Shown here piece after piece: positions 22,409 to 34,108 of a stretch of DNA of 64,000 nucleotides. The DNA is from Zea mays. Taxonomy: Eukaryota; Streptophyta; Magnoliopsida; Poales; Poaceae. The translations under genes were made by a program, and so were the position numbers. The notes under the pieces are model-generated. The model was not told the origin of the DNA and ran no database searches. It worked only from the letters and a program-made list of their open reading frames with translations. Each line of letters opens with the position of its first letter. Positions within the stretch are counted from its first letter, which is position 1. The DNA lies in NCBI RefSeq assembly GCF_902167145.1, contig NC_050099.1, positions 8,694,434 through 8,758,433 of the forward strand, read 5' to 3'.

Positions 22409-25400
22409 ATGGCCGGAAGGCAGCGTCGTGGCCAGAACGAGCGCGTTCCTCCACCGCCACCACCACCTCCCACTCTGCAGGAGCTCATGGCTCAGCAGAA
22501 TGAGATCCTGAGGCAGCTGGCTCAACGTCAGCCACCACCTCAGCATTATGGTGGTGGGGACCACCAACGTCACCCCGCGGCGGCCACCTATCAAGAATTC
22601 CTCAGCACCCAGCCTCCACTGTTCACCAGGGCGGAAGACCCACTTGACGCAGATGTATGGCTGCGAGTGGTGGAATCCAAATTCCCACTACTCCATGGAG
22701 TTTGCTCAGAGGTCACCAAAGTCAGGTTCGCCACCCAACAGCTTCGCGGACCTGCAAGGACTTGGTGGGATCATTTTCTTGCTATGCAGCCAGAGGACCG
22801 AGAGGTGGAGTGGAGGGAGTTTAAGGCAGCTTTTAGAGGACACCATATACCCGCCGGGATCATGGACAGGAAACTCAATGAGTTCTTGGCACTCACTCAG
22901 GGCAACAGGACAGTGTTGCAGTATGCCCAGGCCTTTAATGACTTGTGCCAGTACGCGGGGTATCATGCAGATACAAATGAGAAGAAGAGGGACAGATTCA
23001 GAAGGGGGCTCAGCACTAAGCTCCGGGATCGTCTCAACACCGTCAGGGCCAACAACTACAATGAGTTGGTAAACATGGCTATCTCCCAAGAGGACTGCAT
23101 TACAGCTAGGCAGGCAGAAAAGAAGAGGAAGACCCCCGTGGCGGGACCCTCAGCTCAGCCACAGCGCTTCAGGATTGTGTCCGACACCCAGGGCAGGGGG
23201 CCCCAGCAGCAGCAAGGGCGATGGGTAATCCGACCTCAGCAGCAGCAGCAGCAGGGACCCAACCGTACCCAATTTCCAGCTCAGAGGGGTAATCAACAGC
23301 AGCAGCAGTACCGCCAAGCCAATGACAACAGGTGCTTCACTTGTGGCAACACTGGGCATTATGCCAAGAATTGCCCCAGGAACCAGCAGAGGCAGGGGCA
23401 GAATGTCAATCAGAACCAAGGCAAGAGACAGAAGGTGCAAGTGAGGCAGGGCAGGCTAAACTTCACCACCATGGCTGATATCCCAGAGGGAGCACTCGTC
23501 TTGACTGGTATCTTTACAGTTTTGAATTATCCTGCTATTATTCTTTTTGATTCTGGTGCATCACACAGTTTTATCAGTACCAAATTTAGTGCCAAGTGCC
23601 AATTGCCTTTTCACCACACCAATGGGGGTATCACAATCTCAACACCAGGAGGCAGGGTTGCCTCCTATCAGATCTGTAGGCACGTACCAATTAAGCTGGG
23701 TAGTCTCATCTTCAAAACTACCTTAATGATAATGGGATTGGATAGTGTGGATATCATCTTAGGGACTGATTGGTTGTCACGACACCACGCAGTGATTGAT
23801 GTCGCAGCTAGAGCCATAGAACTCCGCTCCCCTTTGGATGGTGAGATTACCTTATATCTACCCGACCAGGGATGCACCCGTTCTTGTGCGTTTGTTATGA
23901 TAGAATCCCCAGTGGAAAAGATCCCAGTGGTCTGTGACTATCCGGATGTTTTTCCGGACGAATTGCCAGGAATGCCACCTGACCGAGATATTGAGTTCGC
24001 CATCGAATTGCAACCCGGGACCGCTCCTATCTCCAAGAGACCCTATAGGATGCCTCCCGCGGAATTGGCAGAATTGAAGAAACAATCGCAAGAGTTGTTG
24101 GACAAGGGGTTTATTCGTCCAAGCACTTCACCATGGGGATGTCCAGCATTATTTGTGAAGAAAAAGGATGAGAGTTTGAGGATGTGTGTTGACTACCGCC
24201 CTCTCAATGCGGTGACCATAAAGAACAAATACCCGTTGCCTCGCATTGATGTTCTGTTTGATCAATTGGTTGGAGCCAAGGTATTCTCCAAGATAGACCT
24301 TCGCTCAGGATACCATCAGATCAAGATCCGCGCTAGCGATATTCCCAAGACGGCTTTCTCTACCAGATATGGACTGTATGAGTTTCTGGTGATGTCTTTT
24401 GGGCTGACCAATGCCCCGGCTTATTTCATGTACCTGATGAATTCAGTGTTTATGCCAGAATTGGATAAGTTCGTGGTTGTCTTCATTGATGATATTCTGG
24501 TTTATTCAAAAAATGAAGACGAACATGCTGAGCACCTGCACATTGTGCTTCAACGACTGCGCGATCATCATCTTTATGCTAAGTTGTCTAAGTGTGAGTT
24601 CTGGCTGAAGGAGATTAAATTCTTGGGTCACACAATTTCTCAGGATGGGATATCAGTTGATCCTGAGAAGGTGCAAGAGGTAATGGATTGGAAACCCCCG
24701 GCTACAGTGAAGCAGATTCAGAGTTTTCTGGGATTGGCAGGGTATTATCGACGATTTATTCCGGATTTCTCCAGAATTGCCAAGCCAATGACTGAGCTGT
24801 TGAAGAAGGGAGTCAAATTTGAGTGGAGCCAAAAGTGTGAAGATGCCTTCCATACCTTGAGGCAGCATTTGACAATAGCCCCAGTACTGGCCCAACCTGA
24901 CAACACCAAGCCATTTGAAGTTTATTGTGATGCTTCTGGTACCGGTTTGGGATGTGTCTTGATGCAAGAGAGCAGAGTGATTGCTTATGCTTCCCGGGCA
25001 CTCAGGCCCCATGAGCAGAACTACCCTACACATGATCTAGAATTGGCAGCTGTAGTTCACGCTCTGAAGATTTGGAGACACTACCTGATGGGAGCTCACT
25101 GTAACATCTACACTGATCACAAGAGTCTCAAATACATCTTCACTCAGGCAGATCTGAACATGAGGCAAAGGAGATGGTTAGAGCTGATCAAGGACTATGA
25201 TTTAGAAGTGCATTACCACCCGGGTAAGGCCAATGTTGTGGCAGATGCCTTGAGCAGAAAGGCCCAGTGTAATTGTATGAGCATGGATGTGGGAGTAACC
25301 ACCCTGTGTGATGAGTTGTGCAAACTGAACCTGGAAGTTGTTTCTTCGGGTAAACTAAGCTATATCTCGGTGGAGCCCACATTGCAAGAGCAGATTGTCA

Positions 25401-26830
25401 GGGCACAGGTTGAGGATAAGGGTGTTCAGGTTATCAAGGATATGATCAAGCAAAAGGCAGAGAAATACAAGTGTTTCCGACAGGACGGCAAGGGAATTCT
25501 ATGGTTTGGAGATCGATTGGTTGTTCCTAAGGACCCTGAGCTCAGAAAGAAGATACTGGATGAAGCTCACCTTTCCAAATTCTCCATGCACCCTGGTAGC
25601 AACAAGATGTACCATGATCTCAGATCTCTATATTGGTGGACTAGAATGAAAAGGGAAATTGCCAAGTACATCTCCGAGTGTGATACTTGCCAGAGGATAA
25701 AGGCTAGTCACTTGAAGGCAGCAGGCCCTTTGCAACCCCTTCCCATACCATCTTGGAAATGGGAGGACATTTGTATGGACTTCATAGTGGGATTACCCAA
25801 TACCTCCAGGCACCATGATTCAATTTGGGTTATCGTGGATAGGTTGACCAAGACTGCTCATTTCTTGCCAGTGCATACCACCCACAGGGCAGAGAAGTAC
25901 GCTGAAATTTATGTTGATCAGATAGTAAGGTTGCATGGTATTCCCAAAACCATTATATCTGACAGAGGAGCACCATTTGTGGCACGATTTTGGGAGCAAT
26001 TGCAAGAATCACTTGGGCCCCATGTCATCCGAAGCTCAGCATACCACCCCCAAACAGATGGCCAGACAGAAAGGGTGAATCAAATTTTGGAAGACATGTT
26101 GCGAGCATGTGCACTACATTATGGAAAGGATTGGGACAAGTGTCTGTCTTTGGCAGAGTTTTCTTACAATAACAGCTATCAGTCCAGTTTGAAGATGGCA
26201 CCTTTTGAGGCATTATATGGGAGAAGGTGTAGGACCCCACTTAATTGGTCTCAAGCAGGAGAAAGGGAAATTTTTGGGCCAGACTTGGTACTCGAGGCAG
26301 AGGCAAAGGTCAGGGTGATTACCAAAAACTTGGAAGCTGCTCAGGCTAGGCAAAGGAGCTATCATGATAAGAGGCAGAAGCCTCTACAGTTTGAGGTGGG
26401 AGATCACGTCTATCTTAAGGTATCACCCACCAAGGGTGTTTAGAGATTCGGGATCAAGGGCAAGTTAGCTCCTCGCTATATTGGGCCCTACGAGATCAAA
26501 GAGGCTTGTGGACCCGTAGCCTATCAAGTGGAATTGCCACCTCACATGTCAGCAGTTCATAATGTGTTCCATGTATCTCAGCTGCGGAAATGCGTTCGTC
26601 TACCCACCGAAGTACTCCCTGAACCAGACATTGAGATAGAACCAGACTTATCCTACCAAGAGTACCCCGTCAAGGTATTAGATCAAAAGGAGAGATCAAC
26701 TCGAGCAAGGTCGGTCAGAATGTATAAGGTTCAGTGGAGTCACCATTCGGCAGAAGAAGCTACATGGGAAACTGAGGATTTTCTACGCTCTCGCTTCCCC
26801 GACTTTCTACCCAAAGGAGTCGGTATGTAA
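22409..26830 (+). pseudogene. Element B gag-pol, copy 2, one nonsense codon
   Basis: Collinear with copy 1 and in frame to the same stop. The ATG at 22409 follows TTTTTCAG. A TAG at 26441-26443 replaces the CAG of copy 1 (15797-15799), between the integrase core and the chromodomain, so translation would stop before the chromodomain. The change is C-to-T in a CAG (CHG) context. The conserved RT motif NKYPLPRID is intact here, unlike copy 1. [15 protein letters not shown] and the integrase D-D-E residues are present. All other sites seem functional. Confidence 0.92.
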
Positions 26831-27055
26831 CCCCACCCCCACCTGCCCTTTGAATTCAATTATAAGAAAAACTTAGATAACAAGAATAGTCTAAGTTGTG
26901 GATTTAACTTAAGAAGGGCTTCCTTCTGAAGTTGCAAAGAGGATGACATTCGAAGAGCAGTTAATAAGAGAAACTTAAGTGTGAAGGAAAAACGACACCA
27001 GCACACCTTCAAGCACCCTCCAAGGGACTCTACCTAAATCTCGGGACGAGATTCC

Positions 27056-27071
27056 TTTAAGGGGGGAGGGC
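27056..27071 (+). other. Element B polypurine tract, copy 2
   Basis: TTTAAGGGGGGAGGGC directly before LTR B3, identical to copy 1. Confidence 0.85.
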
Positions 27072-27932
27072 TGTAACACCCAGGTGTTACTCAGGGTGTC
27101 CATCCCAAGGTTACCCCTTTTTACCCATTATCACATGAAGACTGATTTGGGCAAAGTATACCAAACTTGGAATTCTAGGTCCTAAGCAAGTGTAATCCAC
27201 CTTGGATGTCATGCCCTAGCTTATCATGCACATCTAAGTGGGGATCTCCCAAAACCTTAAAGCAAAACCCCCATAGGCAATGGGAACCCTAATTGAAGCC
27301 ATGATCAAAAGATCATGTAAACCTTATGATCATGGTTTGGGCCAAATATAAAAGTTGTAGTACACTTAATAACCTACAATTAATAGTAAGGAAGTACCCC
27401 CAAAAAGTTTTCAGAAAAGCCCTAAACAGTTCACCTAAGATTTAGCACAAGGGAAATTCAGTTTTTGCCTAAGTACAAAAACTAACCCTTGCACAAAGAC
27501 TCCACATGTTCACCTTAATCCCCTTTTCAAAACCCTTCGACCCAATTGACAAAATGGCGCCAAATTAACCCTAGAACACCCTGGAAAGAGATGACACCTA
27601 CCCTAGGGCGCTAGACACGACTTGACACCCCTTTTGTCTCGGTTCGGGCATGGCTGACACAGCAAACTTCTCCCCTCTCTATCTCCCTACCCCGACCATA
27701 TCTCGACTTGGAACTCACAGCGAAAAGATAGGATTTGGAGCAGAGAAGCGACCGTACACAGTGACTTTGCCAAGATACGCACGCTATGGCGCTCTAATCG
27801 GCCGTTGAACCATGGCAGAAGCAAGCTTCCACGTGTTCGACGCGAGCTGGCATCCGGGGGCGCGCTCAGAGCACGCCCGTGCGCGAACCCCCGCGCACCC
27901 GCGGCCGCCCGTGACCACGCCCGCGCCACGGC

Positions 27933-27938
27933 TATAAA
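27933..27938 (+). promoter_or_regulatory. LTR B3 TATA box
   Basis: GGCTATAAAGCC. From the outer 3' LTR it would direct transcription outward into LTR A and the kinesin fragment. Confidence 0.6.
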
Positions 27939-29917
27939 GCCCGCCCCAGTGCTTGGCTGCCTTCCCCGTTACCTCCTCCGTACCTCGCCGGACTCGCCCG
28001 AGCCAGCCATTAACTCCGGCGACCTCCCCGCGACCCGCCAGTGCCGCCCGAGAGCAACCACCGTGGCCAGCCCCTCTCCCGTCCTCCTCCGTGCGATCCA
28101 AGCCCTCAGAGAGCTTCCTGGTGAAGCCGTGAGTCTTGCTCAAGTTTGACCCAGGGACCCGCGTCACCGGAATAGCCCAATCGTGCTCACCGGAGTTCAA
28201 GAACCCGCCGGCGCACGTGGACCGGGTAAGCCCCTGCACCGTTTTCCAATTCCTTGCGCGTATGGCCTCTGTGTCACCCCGTGAAACTCCTCGTGCACCC
28301 TAATTGATCTATGCCGCCGTGGTTTGGCCGGAGCAGGAGCCGCCGACGACCCCCGCCGCCTGTGCTCGTGGCCAGGGTAGCTCCGACCACCTCCGACACC
28401 AACCCGCACATCGGCGTGACCGTTGCGACCTCCCGGACGTCACTGACCACCCCGCCGGAGCTCTACTGCCGCCGGTAAGCCCCACCGCCGTAAAATGTAC
28501 CGCGGGCACTGTTTAAGCCGGTCAGGGAGCGCGGGTTAGATTTTAGTTAAGTCTAAGGGGCTTTGCGCAATGTCAGTGACTCAAGCCAATAGTGGACCAA
28601 GGGCTGTTCTGTGAGAAAAGAAAAGGAAAAACCCCAGGGGCCTCGGCGTAAACACGTTTCCTTTTTCTATTTTCGAATTTCTTTTCTTTTGTTAAAACAG
28701 ATAGCTAAGTAAATGCATAACTTGCAGAATAATCATCCAAAAATGTTCAAACCAATTTTGCTAGATTCAGAAATTTATGAGCTATCAGAGAAAAATAATA
28801 GAACCCATAGCTTCTGTATTTCTTTCTGAAGTTTAGAATTTAATAAGGAAACCACTCAAAACCCAATATTAGGAGGAAAAATAGGAATATTGTTTGACCA
28901 GGGTTAGAAAAATTTGGAGAAACTTATATCTACCTACTAGACCCAGTAAAAATGTTAAACCTCTCTGTCCACTCCATTTAAGTTAGTTTTACCCTTTGTT
29001 CTATAATATGCTTAAGGATAAGAAAAATAGAAAATGTAATTAAATTAATGAACCAGAGAGTACCTCTATTTTTGTTAGGTTACTTCTTCCATATAGTTCA
29101 CTGGAAAAATATATCATACCCTGTTTTAGTGTAAAATAAGTAAGATATCTTTTATTCTAATAAAACAAGTGAAACTTAGAAAAATTCTACAAAAATAACC
29201 CCAAGGTAAAAACACCCCCATCCTTGGGATGACTATTGTTTTATTAGAGAGAACTTAGGAAAAATATGAAATCTGCTGTTTGACATTTTTCAAATAATAA
29301 TGTAGTAGAAAGTGCCTTTTTGGCATTAAACTTAAGAAAAGCATAACTAAATAACCACCCCTTAGTTTTCTGTGATTTTTAGCACAGAAACCTATTATTA
29401 CCATAGGATGCCAACAGAAATAACCTTTAGGGCAGAACCCACCCCTAACTAAGAGGTGTAGTGTGAAGTGGCCCATTTTGCCTAACTTTTGTTATTTTTG
29501 TTTAAAACCTAACTTTTATACTTTAAGCCTCAAATTCTTAAAACAAGCTAGAATAGCCAGTGATAACCCACTGAAATTTTTACAGAATTTTTGGAAATTT
29601 TTAAAACCCTGTTGTAGTTCAAACCTACCCTAGAAACCCTAAATGGAAATTAAGGAAAGGAAAATGAATAATGGAAATTTATGCCATCTTAAGACCTTTG
29701 TAAATTGTCCACTGAAATCTATAAAGACAACACCAATCCACTATAATAATCTAAAAGAAAACCTAATCTTAAAAGGTAATAAGTCTATATCTATGTATAC
29801 CACTGGAAGCCCAGCGTGACTAAGAAAACCCTAAGTTACTTCTTAACTTAGTTTCTTTAGCTTATTGTTCTTAAATCCTGCATAATCATGACATACATGT
29901 TCATTGCATTTCGATAG

Positions 29918-31129
29918 ACTGTAATCTTGCTGACGGAGAGTACATCCTCGTGCCGGAGCAAGGAGCTGCTCAGGAGGTAGCCCCAGATCCAGCACCCGAG
30001 CCTGCACCAGAGGACCTGCCTGCCACTGCTTTGGAAGGCAAGCCCCGGTTTTATGCATAACCTGTTATTATACTATTTTACTTCACTTAATGCTTGTAGG
30101 ATTGATTGTGCACTTAAGTGTAGGAATTGTTTGAAACCCTAGTTGCATGATCTCAGGAATCCCATTGAGATGAATACTAGTATGATAGGTCGAGTAGTTG
30201 CTTTATTTAATTAGGAATTCGGTAGAAGACGAGTGATTTTTCTAGCACTCGCGCGAGATCAGGGAATTGATTGTACCCACTTTTACATTATCATGATACT
30301 GGTTGATGGACAACAATCCATGGGGATTGGTTGTCTACGAGATGAAATTTGAATAAGGATTAAGGTGTGGTACCGTGTGTCAAGCGTTTGAACGTACTAA
30401 ACACATACCGAGAAATATGGTAAATCGGTAAGCCTAGTACCTGATTGAACCTGGTAGTAGACTTTGCCCCTCACGCGACCTGAGACGAGGTCTCCCATTC
30501 CGGTTATGGTGGGTACAAGTGCGGTCACTGCACGACGGCCAGTCGGGGTCAGTGAGGCATTGTACGCCAAGGCGGTGAGCCCTGTTCTGCTGACGGGGAA
30601 TCGATGGGGACGGTTGATATGTGTGGGGACGGAGTGCCCCTGCATGTCGTGTGTTTAGGTTTACCTTGCAAGGATAAAAACTCGATTCGAATCGTCTGCT
30701 TCTCGCAGTTAATGAGACTGCTTGATCCATGCTGCTACATTGAGTAATAAGTGGAAGTATGATGAGTTGAGATAAGATGTTGATTGTTAATAATGCTTGC
30801 TACCATGTATGAGTAGATAGTTCACTTTTAGCCTTAAGAGAGTCACACTTAACTTTGACTAAGTTAAAATCTTGATTTAGAAATTCAGCTAGTGCTTTTG
30901 GCAACCAAACCCCACAGCCAAACAGTTGCATGTCTAGAGGTAGAGGAGTAGACTCCTCACACCGGGTAAGTCTAGCTGAGTATTAGTATACTCAGCCTTG
31001 CTTGTGGCATAATTTTTTACAGGTTCTCTAGAGGAGATGGTTGCTGGGATAACTTGGCCGTCCACCTTGCCACCGGGTTGGACTGTTGAGTGGGACCCTG
31101 CCTCAGCCGAGGAGGAGCGTGAGGAGTGA
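29918..31129 (+). other. LTR B3 hidden mini-gene: exon 1 29918-30037, exon 2 31023-31129
   Basis: Third element-B copy of the module, with both exons open, the AAG|GCAAGC donor and the TTTTACAG|GT acceptor intact, and TGA at 31127-31129. The hairpin before exon 2 is unmutated. Confidence 0.6.
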
Positions 31130-31454
31130 TGGGACAGGCTTCCCCATCTCTCTGTTTAATTACCGTTAGTTTTATTCCGCTGCACTTCGAACAATGATGG
31201 TTACTTTTGCAAAAAAAAACTCCGATGATGATGATGGTGATGTAATAATTTAACATTGTGACATGTATGGTTTTATGCTTTATTGTATTTGCTCTGTGAC
31301 TCACCTTCGAGTGAGATTGTGGTACTTGATCCTGTCAGTGGCCGTGTCAGACTAGATCCGAGGGATTGACGGGTTATTCCCATTTAAGTGTGGTCTAGCC
31401 TCTGAGGCGGGATTTGGGCACTTAAGTTGGAATAATTCGGGCAGTTCCGCCACA

Positions 31455-31459
31455 TGCGT
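31455..31459 (+). repeat. Target site duplication of element B, right copy (TGCGT)
   Basis: TGCGT after LTR B3 matches 5837-5841 exactly. LTR A sequence resumes at 31460. Confidence 0.95.
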
Positions 31460-33390
31460 GACTCGTTCGCGGCACGTTAAGTGTGGCTTTGCGCGTGCGC
31501 ATGCTCGCGCAGCGTTCTGGCGTAGCTCGTCGTGCTCGCGACGCGACACATAGCGCCCTGTCGCGCTCGCGCCACGATCGTCTACCCCCTAGCCCCGTCT
31601 ACCCCCCGTATCCTATGTGCGCTAATCACATTGTTTATATTAATAAGATAGGAGTCTCAATTTGGAAACTGGTTACGTTAGTCAATTTGTATAGCTAATT
31701 GCCTAACTCATTTAATGTTAATCTACTAAAAGTGGTCACGTTTACATCAGTGCATGTGGCTAATTCTTTTGTTAGAACCAATTGGAACTAGGGCACGTGA
31801 CGTCTAGTTATTTGTCAACCCGTAGTGCGTCTCGGGCTTAAGCTTTAACTCTCGCGAGACCTTTCCCCGCCTCTTTCTAGCCATGGTAAATTCATCATCG
31901 TATGTGATATTCTATGCACATTTACTTTATTCTCTTGTATGGTGTACTGTTCTTACATATTAAATATGTGGATGTATGTATGCTTGCAATCGCATAGAGA
32001 ACGATTCGGTCGAGGAGCCCGAAGAACTCGCAGGAGAAGCCCCTGAGCAGCAGTCGGTTGGTGGAGGCAAGTGTCCTTTGACCTATCTCTATCCTATTCA
32101 TTCTTTAATTCACCTCCCGCTTTACACATGTATACCTAAGGATTGACTAGCTTTTGTTATCCATGTCCTTGTTTACCTAGTTGGGTTGGATTATTATTGT
32201 TTAGCTTTATGCTATTGCTCAACTCTAATCAATGAACATGATGAGACTTTATATGATACGCTGTTTTCCCTTCTCTTATGATGATGTTGTACTTGTGGCC
32301 TTTAAGGGGGCTCGAGCGGTTTCTCGAGTGCCTCTCCGTAAGGACCTGTTCTATGGATGACCGCCCGGGAAAACAGTGCAACCATGAGGGTGGAGTGGGA
32401 CGCCCTTAGCTGAATAATTAGAGGATCCGGGGTGTAGTTCGCTTCGCCGTCGTGCCGTCAATGGGGCTCGGTGTATGCGGCTCGCTCTGCCAAGGTTGAT
32501 TTGTCCCTTGGGGAGGAGTGCGGTACATTTAGGAAACCTAACGGGCGGCTACAGCCCCGGGGAATCTTTGTAAAGGCTATGTAGTGAAACCCTGCCTATT
32601 CACCTTGGTAGTGTTTAAGGGTTTGATCGGCCCGAGGCAAGAGGGAATCACGGCTTGTGGGTAAAGTGCACAACCTCTGCAGAGTGTTTGAAAACTGATA
32701 TATCAGCCGTGCTCGCGGTTATGAGCGGCCAAGGGAGCTCCAATGATTAGTGGTACTTGATCAGAGACATTTTGGTTTACAGGTGGCAATGAGACTGATG
32801 GTTTTGGTTATGTCTATGGTGCTGGTAAGTGGTATTCTTTCCATTTGGAAAGGGTACATCGGGCTAATAACTTGGGTTAATGTTAAAACCTGGCTTTCTA
32901 CTAGTAAATAATAACCTGACCACCTAAAAGCAACCGCTTGACTTACCTCCACATAAAGCTAGTCCACTACAGCCAAACAGGATACTTGCTGAGTATGTTG
33001 ATGTGTACTCACTCTTGCTCTACACACCAAACCCCCCCATCCCCAGGTTGTCAGCATTGTAACCACTGCTCAGGCGAAGATGAAGCTGTGGAAGGAGACT
33101 TCCAGGAGTTCCAAGGCTACGACGAGTTCTAGGTGTGGGTTAGCGGCAACCCCCAGTCGGCTGCCTGTGAAGGCCGCGGTTATCTACGTTTCGTTTTCGC
33201 ACTTTGATTTATTGTAAGGACCATATGGACGTCTCAGACATATGATATAATCGACTATTATTTCCCCTTTTAATACTATTTGAGCACTGTGTGATGATGT
33301 CCATGTTATGTAACTGCTGTGTACGTGAATAACTGATCCTGGCACGTACATGGTTCGCATTCGGTTTGCCTTCTAAAACCGGGTGTGACA
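31460..33390 (+). repeat. Element A 3' LTR, second part
   Basis: Continues LTR A after the element B insertion. GC-rich sequence ends near 31610. Mini-exons lie at 31998-32066 and 33047-33132, and the LTR ends ...AAAACCGGGTGTGACA. Two internal blocks (about 32359-32420 and 32655-32735) are strikingly similar to reversed LTR D at about 58698-58757 and 58360-58440. This marks A and D as related lineages. Confidence 0.88.
31998..33132 (+). other. LTR A hidden mini-gene: exon 1 31998-32066, GC-AG intron, exon 2 33047-33132
   Basis: Exon 1 follows ...ATCGCATAG. Two bases complete a codon, then 22 open codons (NDSVEEPEELAGEAPEQQ) lead to phase 1 at GGAG|GCAAGT, a consensus GC donor. The intron is 980 bp and ends CCCCATCCCCAG. 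Exon 2 starts GT and has 27 open codons (CQHCNHCSGEDEAVEGDFQE within it), then TAG at 33130-33132, 258 bp before the LTR end. A TGAGTA...TACTCA hairpin is at 32990-33011. The peptide sequence is unlike that of LTR B, but entry phase, exit phase, donor type and intron size match. Confidence 0.6.
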
Positions 33391-34108
33391 CTCAAGGACA
33401 CTCATATTGATTGCACCTTGATCATGCAGGTACCATGCCAACAGAATGCTTAGCTTTTATGCACTAGGTGTGTTCTCTTTAGGATTTGAAACTGTCTTGT
33501 GATTTCTTTTCAATGAACAGAGTTTTGATTTTTTTTAGACTTCTTTTCTGGATGTTAAGTTGTACATAGAGTAGTTTTTAGTGCTCGCCTGTGTGGTTAA
33601 TCATACAACATAGGTTCTTCAAGCTCATATTTTGGATGCATGCTATTGGTAGAGACATCTGTAACTCACTTGAGTTGGTCAGATTTGTTAATGGGTATGT
33701 GCAAAGGTAGTCTTTCCCCCTATAGATTATGTTGATAAGATTATGCTGATAAGATTATGTTACATGAAAAGAATAACAATCAAAGTTTAGACTAGATCCA
33801 CACAAGTTGATAAGATTATGTTGGATTTTCATGTCATGGCAACTATAGTAGTGCTTTGCTTACCTGATGAAGAAAACTCCATGAAAAAAGAACTCATGTC
33901 CTACTTCATGACATATTTATACTATTGTTTGCTTGTTTGATGTCAAAAAATCAGGGAACAAATCATTCAAATGTAGCATCCAATTTTCATCTTATTGTTT
34001 CCTTAGTTATCTTAGTGATGACAGACGGAATTTACTGATGAACTAGTATAGGTTTATGAGATCATACACTAGATAATACCTTCCCATAATCCATTTCTGG
34101 TCCTACAG
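33391..34108 (+). other. Non-coding flank before the kinesin fragment
   Basis: No open gene is seen. It is the host DNA next to LTR A and probably the remains of a kinesin intron, since the next exon starts at a clean CAG acceptor. The 13-mer TGATAAGATTATG occurs three times between about 33730 and 33820, a small local repeat. Confidence 0.5.

Larger units (their letters stand above)
5842..31454 (+). mobile_element. Element B: tandem three-LTR Tekay-type chromovirus (LTR-int-LTR-int-LTR)
   Basis: Three near-identical LTRs (5842-10166, 16428-20810, 27072-31454) alternate with two internal regions of exactly 6261 bp (10167-16427, 20811-27071). Corresponding internal positions differ by a constant 10644. 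Each internal region has a PBS, orf0, gag-pol and polypurine tract. Both outer ends carry the same TGCGT duplication, so this is one locus and not separate insertions. By eye each LTR has about 10-16 private substitutions with no clear pair sharing derived states, so the copies look equally old. It is young compared with elements C and D. Confidence 0.95.
27072..31454 (+). repeat. LTR B3 (outer 3' LTR), 4383 bp
   Basis: Starts TGTAACACCC and ends ...TTCCGCCACA, followed by the right TGCGT copy (31455-31459). It is the same length as B2. Private changes are scattered, for example an altered GTCTAAGG near 28552 and TCAGACTA near 31348. Confidence 0.95.
1..33390 (+). mobile_element. Element A: Tekay-type Ty3/gypsy chromovirus, left part outside window, 3' LTR split by element B
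   Basis: A plus-strand LTR retrotransposon enters from the left edge. Gag, protease, RT, RNase H, integrase and a C-terminal chromodomain follow in that order, which is the Ty3/gypsy order with the chromovirus hallmark. A polypurine tract at 4581-4598 is followed by an LTR beginning TGTAACGCCC at 4599. The LTR is cut after 5841 by element B and continues at 31460, ending ...GGGTGTGACA at 33390. After removal of B it is about 3.17 kb. The 5' LTR and the target duplication are not visible. Gag stops, a frameshift and a damaged protease site show it is not autonomous. Tekay clade is inferred from the chromodomain and the long LTR. Confidence 0.9.

Noticed and set aside
5842..31454. Reading element B as two or three independent insertions
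   Set aside because: The middle LTR lacks its own target duplication and is flanked by polypurine tract and PBS; only one TGCGT pair bounds the array.
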